Position numbers and translations under genes: made by a program
In this document: positions 23,942 to 34,000 of the stretch, one piece after another
Position numbering within the stretch: the first letter of the stretch is position 1
How the letters are laid out: the number at the start of each line of letters is the position of its first letter
Notes under the pieces: model-generated
What the model saw: the letters and a program-made list of their open reading frames with translations, nothing else
The model's database searches: none
Told to the model about the DNA's origin: nothing
Assembly: GCA_001939145.1 (NCBI GenBank)
Contig: LSRX01000054.1
Span: 1,248,157 to 1,312,156, forward strand
Reading direction: 5' to 3'
Origin: Symbiodinium microadriaticum
Taxonomy: Eukaryota; Sar; Dinophyceae; Suessiales; Symbiodiniaceae
DNA: 64,000 nt

Positions 23942-24040
23942 TTGAGGGTTTCGGGTTTCGGGTTTAGGGTTTAGGGTTTGGGGTTTAGGGTTTCGGGTTT
24001 AGGGTTTAGGGTTTAGGGTTTAGGGTTTAGGGTTTAGGGT
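23942..24040 (+). repeat. TTTAGGG tract at the 5' side of the viral insertion
   Basis: An array of TTTAGGG with a few TTTCGGG and TTTGGGG units abuts the truncated RdRp reading frame. It has the same orientation as the tract at 21004. Confidence 0.9.
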
Positions 24041-24229
24041 AACCACAGCAGAAGCTCGTACTCTTTCCTTGAGCGGAAAAGAACTATCTTCCGGTGAGCG
24101 CGTTGTGCCATGGTGTGGTGATCGCTGCTTTTGTGCTGCTAACTGCGAACCATCTCATCTGGGAAGCCTTATTTTCGACTTTTAGCAACCCCCACAGTAA
24201 CCGCAACCCTACATCGCACTTGCAAACGC

Positions 24230-24412
24230 AAACCCTAAACCTGAACCCTGAACCCTAAACTCACACCCTAAACCCGAAACCATAAACCCGAAACCTAGAC
24301 CCCAAACCCTAAAACCCTCAACCCGAAACCCTAAACCCCTAAAACCCTAAGCCCCGAAAACCCTAAAACCCCAAATCCCATAACCCTAAACCCTAAACCC
24401 CTGAACCCCAAA
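24230..24412 (-). repeat. Degenerate CCCTAAA tract
   Basis: Irregular units such as CCCTGAACC, CCCGAAACC and CCCTAAAACC; more diverged than the arrays around it. Confidence 0.85.
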
Positions 24413-24530
24413 TCCTCCCTCGATCGCCCCTGGGACCCCCCGAAAAAAGCAGCGGGTCCTCGGAAACCTCGTCAATTCGCCGGGTTTTGTGGAGTTTCTC
24501 GGGGCTTGCGCAGGCTTTAGAAGGGACTGC

Positions 24531-24626
24531 TAGGGCTCTTGGCTTTTTAGGGTTTAGGGTTTAGGGTTTAGGGTTTAGGGTTTAGGGTTTAGGGTTTAGG
24601 GTTTAGGGTTTAGGGCTCTTGGCTTT
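24531..24626. repeat. Telomere-like tract between 16-base direct duplications
   Basis: TAGGGCTCTTGGCTTT occurs at 24531-24546 and 24611-24626 exactly. A clean TTTAGGG array lies between the copies. Confidence 0.9.
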
Positions 24627-24631
24627 ATAAA

Positions 24632-24743
24632 CTGGGTTCTTGTTTGGGGTCTTAGTTGAAGTTGCCATAAATAAAGAAACCATATTCCTTACTATAGATC
24701 CCGAGTATGGTGGCTTCTGTAAAATCCCTTGACAAGAACCCAG
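24632..24743. mobile_element. Family I inverted-repeat element
   Basis: Inverted ends CTGGGTTCTTGTT / GACAAGAACCCAG, flanked by TAAA (24628-24631, 24744-24747). It shares the AAGTTGCCATAA.AAA core with the element in PhyH intron 3. Confidence 0.75.
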
Positions 24744-25017
24744 TAAAGGTTTGGTAGAGGATTTACTGGGTTCTAGAATTAGGGTTGTATCGGGGATAGG
24801 GGAACTATGGCATTGGTCAATCTCTGACCTTTTGCCTAGAGCACTGAGAGGCCAGACGACCTCTTGTGGCGCTCGCGCGTTCCAGCGTAGCACCGCATTG
24901 ATCCATCTCCTCAGAGCCTTTTTCCAACGGAGTTTCCCCACCTCAAAGCCCGACAATCCCTAAACCTTACGCCCGATAAACCTGTACCCTAAAGTATCTA
25001 AAGCTGAAATGCCCCAC

Positions 25018-25260
25018 GGTGGATGATATCAATCCTGCATTACCTTAAGGGCCCTAAACTATGGGAATTATGGAATGAATGAACATATACATATATATAT
25101 ATATGTATATAAATATAAATATAAATATAAATATAAATATANAAAAAATAAAAAAAATAAATATAAATAAAAAAAAAAAATAAATATAAATAAATAAATA
25201 TATATATATATATATGTAAACATATGTATATATATATATATATATATGTAAACATATGTG

Positions 25261-25292
<32 letters not shown>

Positions 25293-25349
25293 CACACACA
25301 CACCTCATTATGGGTAATGCAGGATTTATATCATCAACCGTACGTCTAT
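25018..25349. mobile_element. Family C element split by an AT microsatellite
   Basis: Ends GATGATATCAATCCTGCATT and AATGCAGGATTTATATCATC are inverted repeats. About 220 bases of AT-rich simple repeat (25085-25305, with an N at 25142) fill the centre, making this copy three times longer than the others. Confidence 0.75.
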
Positions 25350-25706
25350 ACCCTCCCTCGATGGAAAGCGCTTGTGCCTCAAGGCCTTCGGCTTGCTTGC
25401 GCTCGAGCAGGGCCCTCGCCTGGCGCAAGTAAGCGGCCCTTTTTCGGAGGACCGAGATTAGGGGTTGTCTTTTTTTTGGAGTGGCTTAGGGTTCAGAGTT
25501 TAGGGTTTAGGCTTTTTTTGTTTGGGGGGTGGAAGCCCAAGGCCCTGAAAAATGTAGAATAAAGTGTTGGGGGCACCTTCGTAGCACGGAACCCTGAGGC
25601 CCTAAGGAATGTTTTTAGTACTTATTTCGACATCTATCTCATGACTTCGGGTCTCGTCAGAATGGGCTTCGGATTTAGGGTCCCCATGTACAGTTAATAC
25701 CAAGAA

Positions 25707-25771
25707 GGGGGTCAACTCTACAGTAACAGGGTTTAGGGTTTAGGGTTTAGGGGGTCAACTCTACAGTAACA
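25707..25771. repeat. TTTAGGG tract between perfect 21-base duplications
   Basis: GGGGTCAACTCTACAGTAAC plus A occurs at 25707-25727 and exactly again at 25751-25771. The 23 bases between are only TTTAGGG units, so this is probably a young insertion. Confidence 0.95.
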
Positions 25772-26889
25772 TGAACAAGGAACCTAAGGGAAGAGTCTTG
25801 CGAAATACTCAGGCTTCTGCAGTATATCGTACACTGCAAAAAGGAGACGGGAGCACTGCCAGCACATCCACGGGGAAGTGTTGGAACCTCAGCATGTCCG
25901 TAAGCTACCAGAGCGCGTGCGACTACAGCGTTTCAAGCAAATTCTGTTTAGGGTTTAGGGTTTAGGGTTTAGGGTTTGGGGTTTAGGGTTTAGGGTTCAG
26001 GGTTAGGTGTCTCTGTGACTTCGGCTGAGGCCCCAGCGCTGGCACCAACGAGTAATATTTGTCGAACACAAAGTCTCGCGGGTGAATTCCTGCAAGCATC
26101 GTAGGCCGGTTGGGCTTTGCTTCGCGATTTGTTATCAAGCCGAGATGGGGCAAGGACTTCGCTTATGTCCCGGTTTCCTCACATTAGCAATCAGACGCAG
26201 CATCAAGCTTGGCTGCTGAAGCACTGCATTGACAGAACCCTACCAACGAACCGTGATTTTAAGATGTTAAGATTTCAGCTGAAGATTGAGGCCGCGGCCA
26301 TAAATCTCCGAATAAGGGATAACCTCGTGGACTTCGCACCTGACATGGCTTCTCCGACGCCAAGAGCTGCCACGCACCATGCATCCTAGCTCATAGAAGG
26401 ACCCTGGCATCATCTCTGATTAGGGCTCCGACGGATTTGTATCAAACTCCACACGCCGCGTGCGCCGCTGGGACCCGGCCCTATTTCTGCCGGGAAGCCT
26501 TAGAGACAACAAGAAGAAGCAACCAAAAGCTCTGCAGGATAAAACGGCTCTAGACAGTACAAGATACTTGCTCTCGTGACGGAACTGCTACTTGAACCGT
26601 CCTGGCAAACGAGCACAGCACAGAACCTGCTGTCAAGTCCGTGCTCGGACTTCACTTCGAGGATCCCACGCCGCAATGGCCAAGGAATCATGATCCTGCA
26701 ATGCGCCAAGGGCACTCTCAAACGCGGGGCCAGTTGCAAACCACACCGGCATGCATGCTCTCCTCGCAGCTTGGCCCCATGCTCACCTCTGAGCCTTAGG
26801 ACAGTGCCCATAGAGGTCTTCTGCGGCATGCCACCATGGACATCATGGAAAGAAGCATTCTTGAGCATATTTGTGTCCTTTTGAGCCTT
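25772..26889. other. Gene-poor stretch
   Basis: One TTTAGGG array (25946-26006) in otherwise unique sequence. Frames at 26117-26389 (plus) and 26500-26868 (minus) are not recognised. Confidence 0.35.
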
Positions 26890-26999
26890 CCCAGAGAACC
26901 CAATACCCCTGAAGTAAGGAATATACCTTAAACTATAGGGGCCATAATATTCTGATTTAAGGTATATTCCTTAATTAAGGGGGTCTTGGGTTTTCTGGG
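26890..26999. mobile_element. Family B inverted-repeat element
   Basis: Inverted ends CCCAGAGAACCCAATACCCC / GGGTCTTGGGTTTTCTGGG with AAGGAATATACCTTAAA palindromes inside. Other copies: 27254-27427, 48205-48315, 52514-52686. Confidence 0.85.
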
Positions 27000-27117
27000 T
27001 TTTCCCCGGAGTTTCCCGTGCGAAACCCCCTGAAGGCCGCAGCCGCTGGAAGGAGATCCGGCTTGCGTCGAGCTTTCCTGGCAGGAGACACCACGCAGAA
27101 AACCGTTGGGGTTATAT

Positions 27118-27200
27118 AGGGTTTAGGATTTAGGGTTTAGGGTTTAGGGTTTAGTGTTTAGGGTTTAGTGTTTAGGGTTTAGGGTTTAGGGTTTAGGGTC
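27118..27200 (+). repeat. TTTAGGG tract
   Basis: A mostly clean array with some TTTAGTG units. GGGTTATATAGGGT occurs at its left border and again about 100 bases on (near 27230). Confidence 0.85.
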
Positions 27201-27253
27201 TTTATGAGACTATACTAAGGGGAATATAAGGGTTATATAGGGTATTAGGATTA

Positions 27254-27427
27254 CCCAGAGAGCCCAATACCCCTTAATTAAGGAATATACCTTCAATCAT
27301 AATATTAAGGTCCCTATAGTTTAAGGTATATCCCTCAATTCAGGAATAAATACCTTAAATCATGAATATTAGGGCCCCTATAGTTTAAGGTATAATTCCT
27401 TCATTTAAGGGTATTGGGTTCTCTGGG
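27254..27427. mobile_element. Family B element, enlarged copy
   Basis: Ends CCCAGAGAGCCCAATACCCC / GGGTATTGGGTTCTCTGGG. Inside, the AAGGTATATTCC..GGAATAAATACCTTAAA core occurs twice, so this is a partly duplicated or nested element. Confidence 0.8.
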
Positions 27428-27535
27428 CAAAACCCCTTGGCACAGCGGAGGGATCTCGGCGGAAAAAGAAACGTCCGAGGAAGCATCGAGTGGCATGATT
27501 GGGAGTCACTCTGCTGATGGACAAACTTCTGCATG

Positions 27536-27715
27536 ACCCAAGTATAGTAGAGTATCATAGATCCCATAGTTTAGGTATATAAATATAGTAGAGTAGCATA
27601 AATCCCATAGTTTAGGCAAATATAGTAGAGTAGCATAAATCCCATAGTTTAGACAAATATAGTAGAGTACCATAAACCCCATATCATAAATCCCATAGTT
27701 TAGGTAAAAAAAAGC
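27536..27715. repeat. Tandem repeat of about 37 bases
   Basis: Four or five imperfect copies of a unit containing TATAGTAGAGTA.CATAAATCCCATAGTTTAGG. The words resemble the family C core (CCCATAGTTTAGG), so it may have grown from one. Confidence 0.8.
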
Positions 27716-27828
27716 CATTGCAGGAGTCTGGTCCATCGTCTCACCCAGACCCAGCAATAGGCCTCTCGCTCCACTCCTTCTTGCTTGACCTCGCAGTAAC
27801 CTGGGTGCATGGACCCCCTTTCGGGATT

Positions 27829-27874
27829 GGGTTTAGGGTTTAGGGTTTAGGGGTTTAGGGGTTTAGGGTGTAGG
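27829..27874 (+). repeat. TTTAGGG tract at the copia insertion site (left part)
   Basis: This tract ends in GTAGG (27870-27874), the copia target duplication; it resumes at 36532. GACCCC(C)TTTCGGGATTGGG flanks the whole tract (about 27812-27831 and 36553-36571), so the tract was inserted with a duplication before copia entered it. Confidence 0.85.
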
Positions 27875-28041
27875 TGTAAGCCTGAAGTGTACAGAAGTCT
27901 TGTCAGGTCGTTCGCTGGAAGCTGCATTCGCCGCAGGCACACGTGTTGCATCAAAAGGCTGGCCTGTGCTGCTTGTAGTTAGCTAGGCTTAGGGTGGGTT
28001 ACCGCTACCAGTGGCAGCTGTAACCTCTTTTGAAGCTGTCA
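27875..28041 (+). mobile_element. 5' LTR of copia element
   Basis: 167 bases, TG...CA ends, identical by eye to the 3' LTR at 36365-36531. It is preceded by target duplication GTAGG. The LTR holds no clear TATA box. Confidence 0.95.
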
Positions 28042-28042
28042 C

Positions 28043-28055
28043 TGGTAGCGGAGCC
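28043..28055 (+). promoter_or_regulatory. Primer binding site of the copia element
   Basis: TGGTAGCGGAGCC starts one base after the 5' LTR. TGG pairs with the tRNA CCA end, and the rest resembles complements of initiator-Met tRNA 3' ends used by many copia elements. The tRNA identity is inferred. Confidence 0.7.
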
Positions 28056-28065
28056 TGTACGCTCC

Positions 28066-31000
28066 ATGGCTGGCGGTGGCGAGCTGGACCCGTGGTCTTC
28101 TCCAGAGAATGATCCCTGGGGACAAGTGACTCCTAACGCTACCGCAGATGAGCCTACACGCGACAACCCTGCGCCAACTCCGCCTGCTGAACATGTGCAA
28201 TCCGGGGAAGCCCAAGGAAGCAGGGACTCAGCCGCTGGGGCGTCTGAGCCTTGGGCGTGGAACGATTGGAATGTTCAGCAGAACCGCCAAGATACTCAAC
28301 GAACACCGGACAACGGCAGCGACGGCAGCGATGGCATGAACGATGGGGGGCCCGACTACGGCCGACGTGTTTCAGACGCTTCTGGCTGGTCATGGTCTAC
28401 TTGGAGCGGCAACGGCCAGAGGGAATGGAACAGATCGTGGAGCGACAACTCCTATGACTGGTGGTGGTCAGGCTGGGCACCAGTCGACCATTACTCTCGC
28501 ACTACGTCCTGGAGTACCGCGATTACCGGGAACCCATCGGCTACATGGACCACGTCCGCACCGACGGCACGGTCATGGAACGAAGAAGGTAAACTTACCT
28601 CAGGGAGCGCGACTATCTCCGGAACTCCGATGGCTACATGGACCACGTCCGCATCCACGGCACGGTCTTGGAACGATGGCTGCGCACCTACGTCCGGGAA
28701 TATAACGACCCCCGGGACGCCAGCGGCTACATGGACCACGTCCGCTACGACGGCACGGTCATGGGACGAGGGACAAGGGGCTATGCCTTCAAGTACCACG
28801 GAGCCCGGGCGAACATCGGCTACGTGGAGCTCGGAGCCTACGGCGGAGCGATCATGGACTACCTCAACAGGAGTGGGCGGCCCAGGAAAGGGGCCTTCCG
28901 AACGGCTCATTGTCCCTTCCTTTAGCGGGGACATTGAAAATGGCGGGGACCTTGGAAGCTCCGCCCGGAGTTACCTCCGCCAGGTTTCTGCCTGGGAGAA
29001 GATGACGAAGCTGGCGCCGGACCAAAGAGCATTGGTGCTGTACCAGCATCTGGCTGGCTCGGCATGGGTCAACTCCGAATCCCTCAGCGTTGACGAGCTT
29101 GCAAGGCCCGACGGTGTGGATCGGCTACGTGAATGGGTACGACAGCACTACTTGGACGTCGAGGTCACGCAGGTGGGGCGATCCTTGAGCGATCTCTTCC
29201 GCAAACTTCGTCGCCGCCCGACGCAGAGCTTCAGGGACTATGCGGCGGAGTTCAACCGCCTCCTGGCAAGGGTGGTGGAATGCGGATGCGCATTACCAGA
29301 CGTCGCCAATGCCTGGTTGTTCGTTGACAGGGCGAACCTCGACGAGTCCACCGAAGTCAGTCTCCTGGCAAGCGTCGGGAACAAGTACGCTCTGAAGGCT
29401 CTACAATCTGCAGCGATAGTTCTCGACAGGTCAATGCGAAAACCGTGGGAAAAGGGCACCGCGCGAGGACGCCCTCAGAACGTGAACCATGCCGAGGAGG
29501 TCACCGAGGGCGCCGACACGGACACCGATGTGGAGGCCCCGTCCTTCGACGACCCCCATGACGATGCCGGGGACCTGTACGTGAGCTACATGACTGCCAA
29601 GGCCCGGTACAAGGAAGCAGCTAAGTCCCGTGGCGTTGAAACAAAGGGGGCTGACAAAACCGACAAAACCAAGGAGGATCCGAACCATGCTCGCCGGGCA
29701 GCCGAATCCAAGATCGCCTTAGCTAAGGCCAAGTCGCACTGCTCTGCTTGTGGCCACAAAGGACATTGGCACCGTGACGAGGTATGCCCCAAGTTCGGCA
29801 AGAACCAGTCCAACCCGAGGCCGCAGACAATCCACGTCACGAACGAGGTCTACGAGCTGATCTTTGGTGGGGCAAGCGACTTGCTCGCAATTCTTGACAC
29901 GGCCTGCTCGAAGACGGTGGTGGGCACCAACTGGCTCCAGAAGTACCTCAACCACACGAAGGGAGGCGGGTACGATGCAGAGTTTATCCGAGAGCGCGAG
30001 AGTTTCAAGTTTGGCGCCGCTAGCAAGATCTACGAGTCTACGTATGCTGCCGTGATCTTTATCCCGATTGCCTCCCGGGTGATTGCGGTTAAAGCTGCGG
30101 TGATCCATGGGGACGTGCCTCTGCTCATGTCAAAGCCAGCCCTTACCCGCCTAGGTTTGATTCTTGACCTTGGTCGCAGTGTCGCTTCTTTTCATGCACT
30201 CCAAAGCGGAGAAATCGTTCTGCTGGAGACCCACAGCGGGCATCCGGCTCTGAAGGTCGACCATGCTGAAATGGCAAAGCCCGACCTCTCGAGACTCCCG
30301 ACTTCCTGGGAGAACCATGGAATCGAGATCTTCAGTGAGCGTGAGGTGTATATGGTGGGCTGCAGTGGGGATGAGCAGGGTAGCGGTTTCAACTGTGATG
30401 GTGTTCCCAAGATCTTTTACGACAAGAAGATAGATGGTACTGTTAGGGACATGTTGTCGGGGGACATCCTGAATGAAGAGTTGTTTTCGGTTTGGTGGGC
30501 CACTACTGATATCAAGAATGACTTCTGGCTAGAACTCCCCCACAAGCTAATCCGTGTTCATGTGACGCCCCGCCGAAAGTTCTTCGACCCTCGCCGTTGG
30601 GAAACTAGCCACACTCACCTTCGTGATCTACTGCTTGCTCAACTTGGAAGTATGAGAGAAACTTGGGGAGTCGGCTGTTTGTCGGGTCGTTCATTGTCCA
30701 CCGTTAGCGAGCTGTGGCAGGATCGAGAGCTTGGAGATTATCCAACTTTGTGGGTCGGCCGCAGCGTGTTCAACAGATCTCAAGCGACTTTTGTTGCAGG
30801 ACCCTCCGGCCATGGTTGCAGTATGGCAGATGTCCAAGGGACAGCTGATTGCGGAGTGCAACAAACGCGAGCTGGCGATCAACTCAGAGTGGACGTGCCC
30901 GGAACTTCGGACAGTCCTGTTGGCCGACATGGAGTTCGAGAAGAAGAACAAGAGCGGCAACACCCCGAAGGGCCTCTCCGGGATGACCCTCAAGGAGCTA

Positions 31001-34000
31001 CGCGAGGAAGCCGGTCGCCTCAACCTGGAAGTGGGGCCCAAGGAGACGAGGGGAGCACTGATGCTCCGCATACGCGATGCAGCGGCTCCGGCAAGCACGG
31101 TGATGACGGTGGGGCGATTTCGCGGGACCTCGTTTGGGGAAGTTCCCGAGTCCTACGGGGCGTGGGCGTCGGAGGAGGAACGACAGAACGGAGACAACAT
31201 GCACGTGGACCTCAAGCGGTTTGTGATGTGGAGGAGGCACGCCCGGAATGCCGAAAAGTCGGAGAAGCAGGTCCCGAAGACGAACCCGAACTACCTGGAC
31301 GTGGAGACCTATGCGACGGTACCCCCGCCACCGATGAGCGAGACGGGGAGCTCCTCCTGGGTCGCGGTGGAGAGCATGAGCAGCGGGTACAGCGGACGCC
31401 ACGACTGGATGCCCTACTACCAGGAGTCGGCGCTGGCCGCCGCGAAGGCAAAGGGAAGGGCAACGAGAAGGCCTGCCAGGAGCGAGAACGAGCCGGAGCG
31501 CATGGAACAGGAGATCGCCGAGGAGACGTTGATGGAGGTCCATGCCTTGGAGACACGGTTGGCGATTCTACGCGACAGGTGCGGCCTGCCGCCGCAGTGA
31601 CGGGGGAGACCTACGAGAACTCAGACGAGCGCCCTCGGGGCGCCCACGACACGCACTACGAGCACAACGAGGACTTCAGGTCATGCTCTTCTGGTTCGGA
31701 AGACTTGGTTCGTGAAGTCCACTACACGTCACGTTCCCGCAATCAGGCGCAAGATCATTCCGGAGAAGGTCTTGCTCTTCGTCGTCTTGAGGAAAAGGAC
31801 TTTTCATATGAGGCCGCGCAGGAGATCCTCATGCATTACAACTTCAAGGACCGACACCAACGACGACAAGGAATACATGGACAACCTGAGGAGGGAGATC
31901 GGGCTACTTTCGGCTACTTCGCGTACGGCACCTTCAAGGGGATCACGAAAAGGACACTACAATGGCCAAACCTAACCACCTACCTCAACAACTTCCTCCT
32001 TGAGCACACTGGTGGTGATCAAACAGGAATCTCAGCGCCTACGTGGACATCCCTCGCACTCCTTCACAACATGCCGGCCGCGATCCATGCTGACAAGAAC
32101 AATGTCAAGGGGAGTCACAATTTTGTGGTGAGCTTTGGCGGCGGGCCTGGTGGTGGAATGTGGGTACAAGAACCTGGCGGAGGAGTTTGGAGACGTGATG
32201 GGCGAGGGCAAGAGATTGAGGGTCGCATCTTGGAGACGCACGAGCAAGGATGGGAGTTCGATCCTCGCCTTCAGCACTGCACAGAGCCTTTTCAAGGAGA
32301 GCGCTGGTTCTTGGCTGGGTTCACTGCCCGCACCTTTCCCGAGGCGAACAAGGAAGAGAAGAAGCTCCTTCTGGGGATTGGGTTCCCGACGCCCAACAAG
32401 GCTCAGATCAAGGCCACTCGTGAACGAGAGCAATCGGCTGCTACCACATCACCTACGACCTCTACAATCACCCCTGGACGGAGTTCTTCAGCCAGGCCAA
32501 TTCGCAGCCACCGGAAGCGACTACGCAAGACAGCGGCTGCATTGAGCGTGCTTCTCACCACAGTCCTGTTCACGATGACTGAAGCCGCTCATCGGGAACT
32601 ACTACCACGTCCCGCTCCGGAGACACCTTTACTGGAAATTGGTGGGATCTCAGCTACTTGCCGGCTCGCCGAGTATGGAATTGGAGGAGGTTCCTTGGCC
32701 GAGCCCATCGTGGTGGAAGACATCATCCACAACGACCACCCCGCTGACCTTGGCATTGGTCATTTAGAGGCTGCTACTATGCGCCACCAACCTGGGCAAC
32801 TGTGGGTGCATGTACGAGAAGAATTCGGAAGCGAGGACGTCTACCACGACCTTGTCGAGGCCGTTAGCTACCAACTCGGATCTGGCCGAGGAGTCGTTTT
32901 CGAGAAGGAGATCGACGAACCTCGGCTGTGGCACGACCTTGTGACAGGGTGGGAAGAGGCCGGCTACACCGTCTACCACGACTTCACCGCCAACGGCAAT
33001 GAGAGCATCCACGTGATCTACCAAGACACCGAGGCTTTTGTGAACACCGTCTACGCTGGAGAGCATGGAGATGAGGTGATTGTGCCGCGGGGAGAAGATG
33101 AAAGAGACGAAGAGATCCGACCCCTAGAGAGGGGGGCCCGAGCAATTCGTTTTCCACCAAGCACCCCGACGACTACAGCGACTAGCCTTCGTCGTCTTCA
33201 CCAGAACTTGGGCCACCCCAGCACGGCCGACTTTGTGCGCCACTTGAGGCTGGCAGGAGCCTCCCGTGAGGTGCTAAAAGCAGCTCGAGCGCTCGAATGT
33301 CAAGTGTGCCAACGCACCCGGCGACCTGCCACCGCAAAGCCGGCGAAGATTGCACCGTGTTTTCGGTTCAATGAGATGGTTGGAACAGACCTGTTCTACG
33401 TTCACGACAGCGAAGGCCAACGACACCAGCTTCTATCTATAGTGGACTTCTCGTCGTCCTACCACGTCGTCGTCCCGGTCGCCCGGAAGGACACCCCCAC
33501 CTTGGAGAAGGCCTTTTGTGATAACTGGGTCAACATCTTCGGTGCTCCTACCACCGTTGCCGTCGACATGGAGAACGGCCTGGAGAAGTCGCTGGGAAAG
33601 ATCAGCGATTGGACTGGGACTCGCATCCGCACAGCAGCCGGGCAAGCCCACTACCAGGCCGGCTACACGGAAAGGCAGGGTGCAATCTGGAAGGAGATGT
33701 TCCAGCGAGTTTGTGAAGAACATTCAGTTGTACGATCAGACATGCATCTGGCCATTGGAGCCGTATCCACGGCAAAGAACCAACTCATCAAGACCAGCGG
33801 CTTCAGCCCATGCCAACATGTTTTCGGGGCTTCGCCTACAGTACCAGAAGACTTGCTCAATGGACCTCACGCCGACCATCCAGGTGACGAGCCCATCGTC
33901 GACGATAAGCACGCAAGGGAGGTTGCGATCCGCACGGCCGCCCGCGCCGCCTACTTCCACGTCCAGACTGACGAAAGAGTACGCCGAGCCCTTGCAGGAC

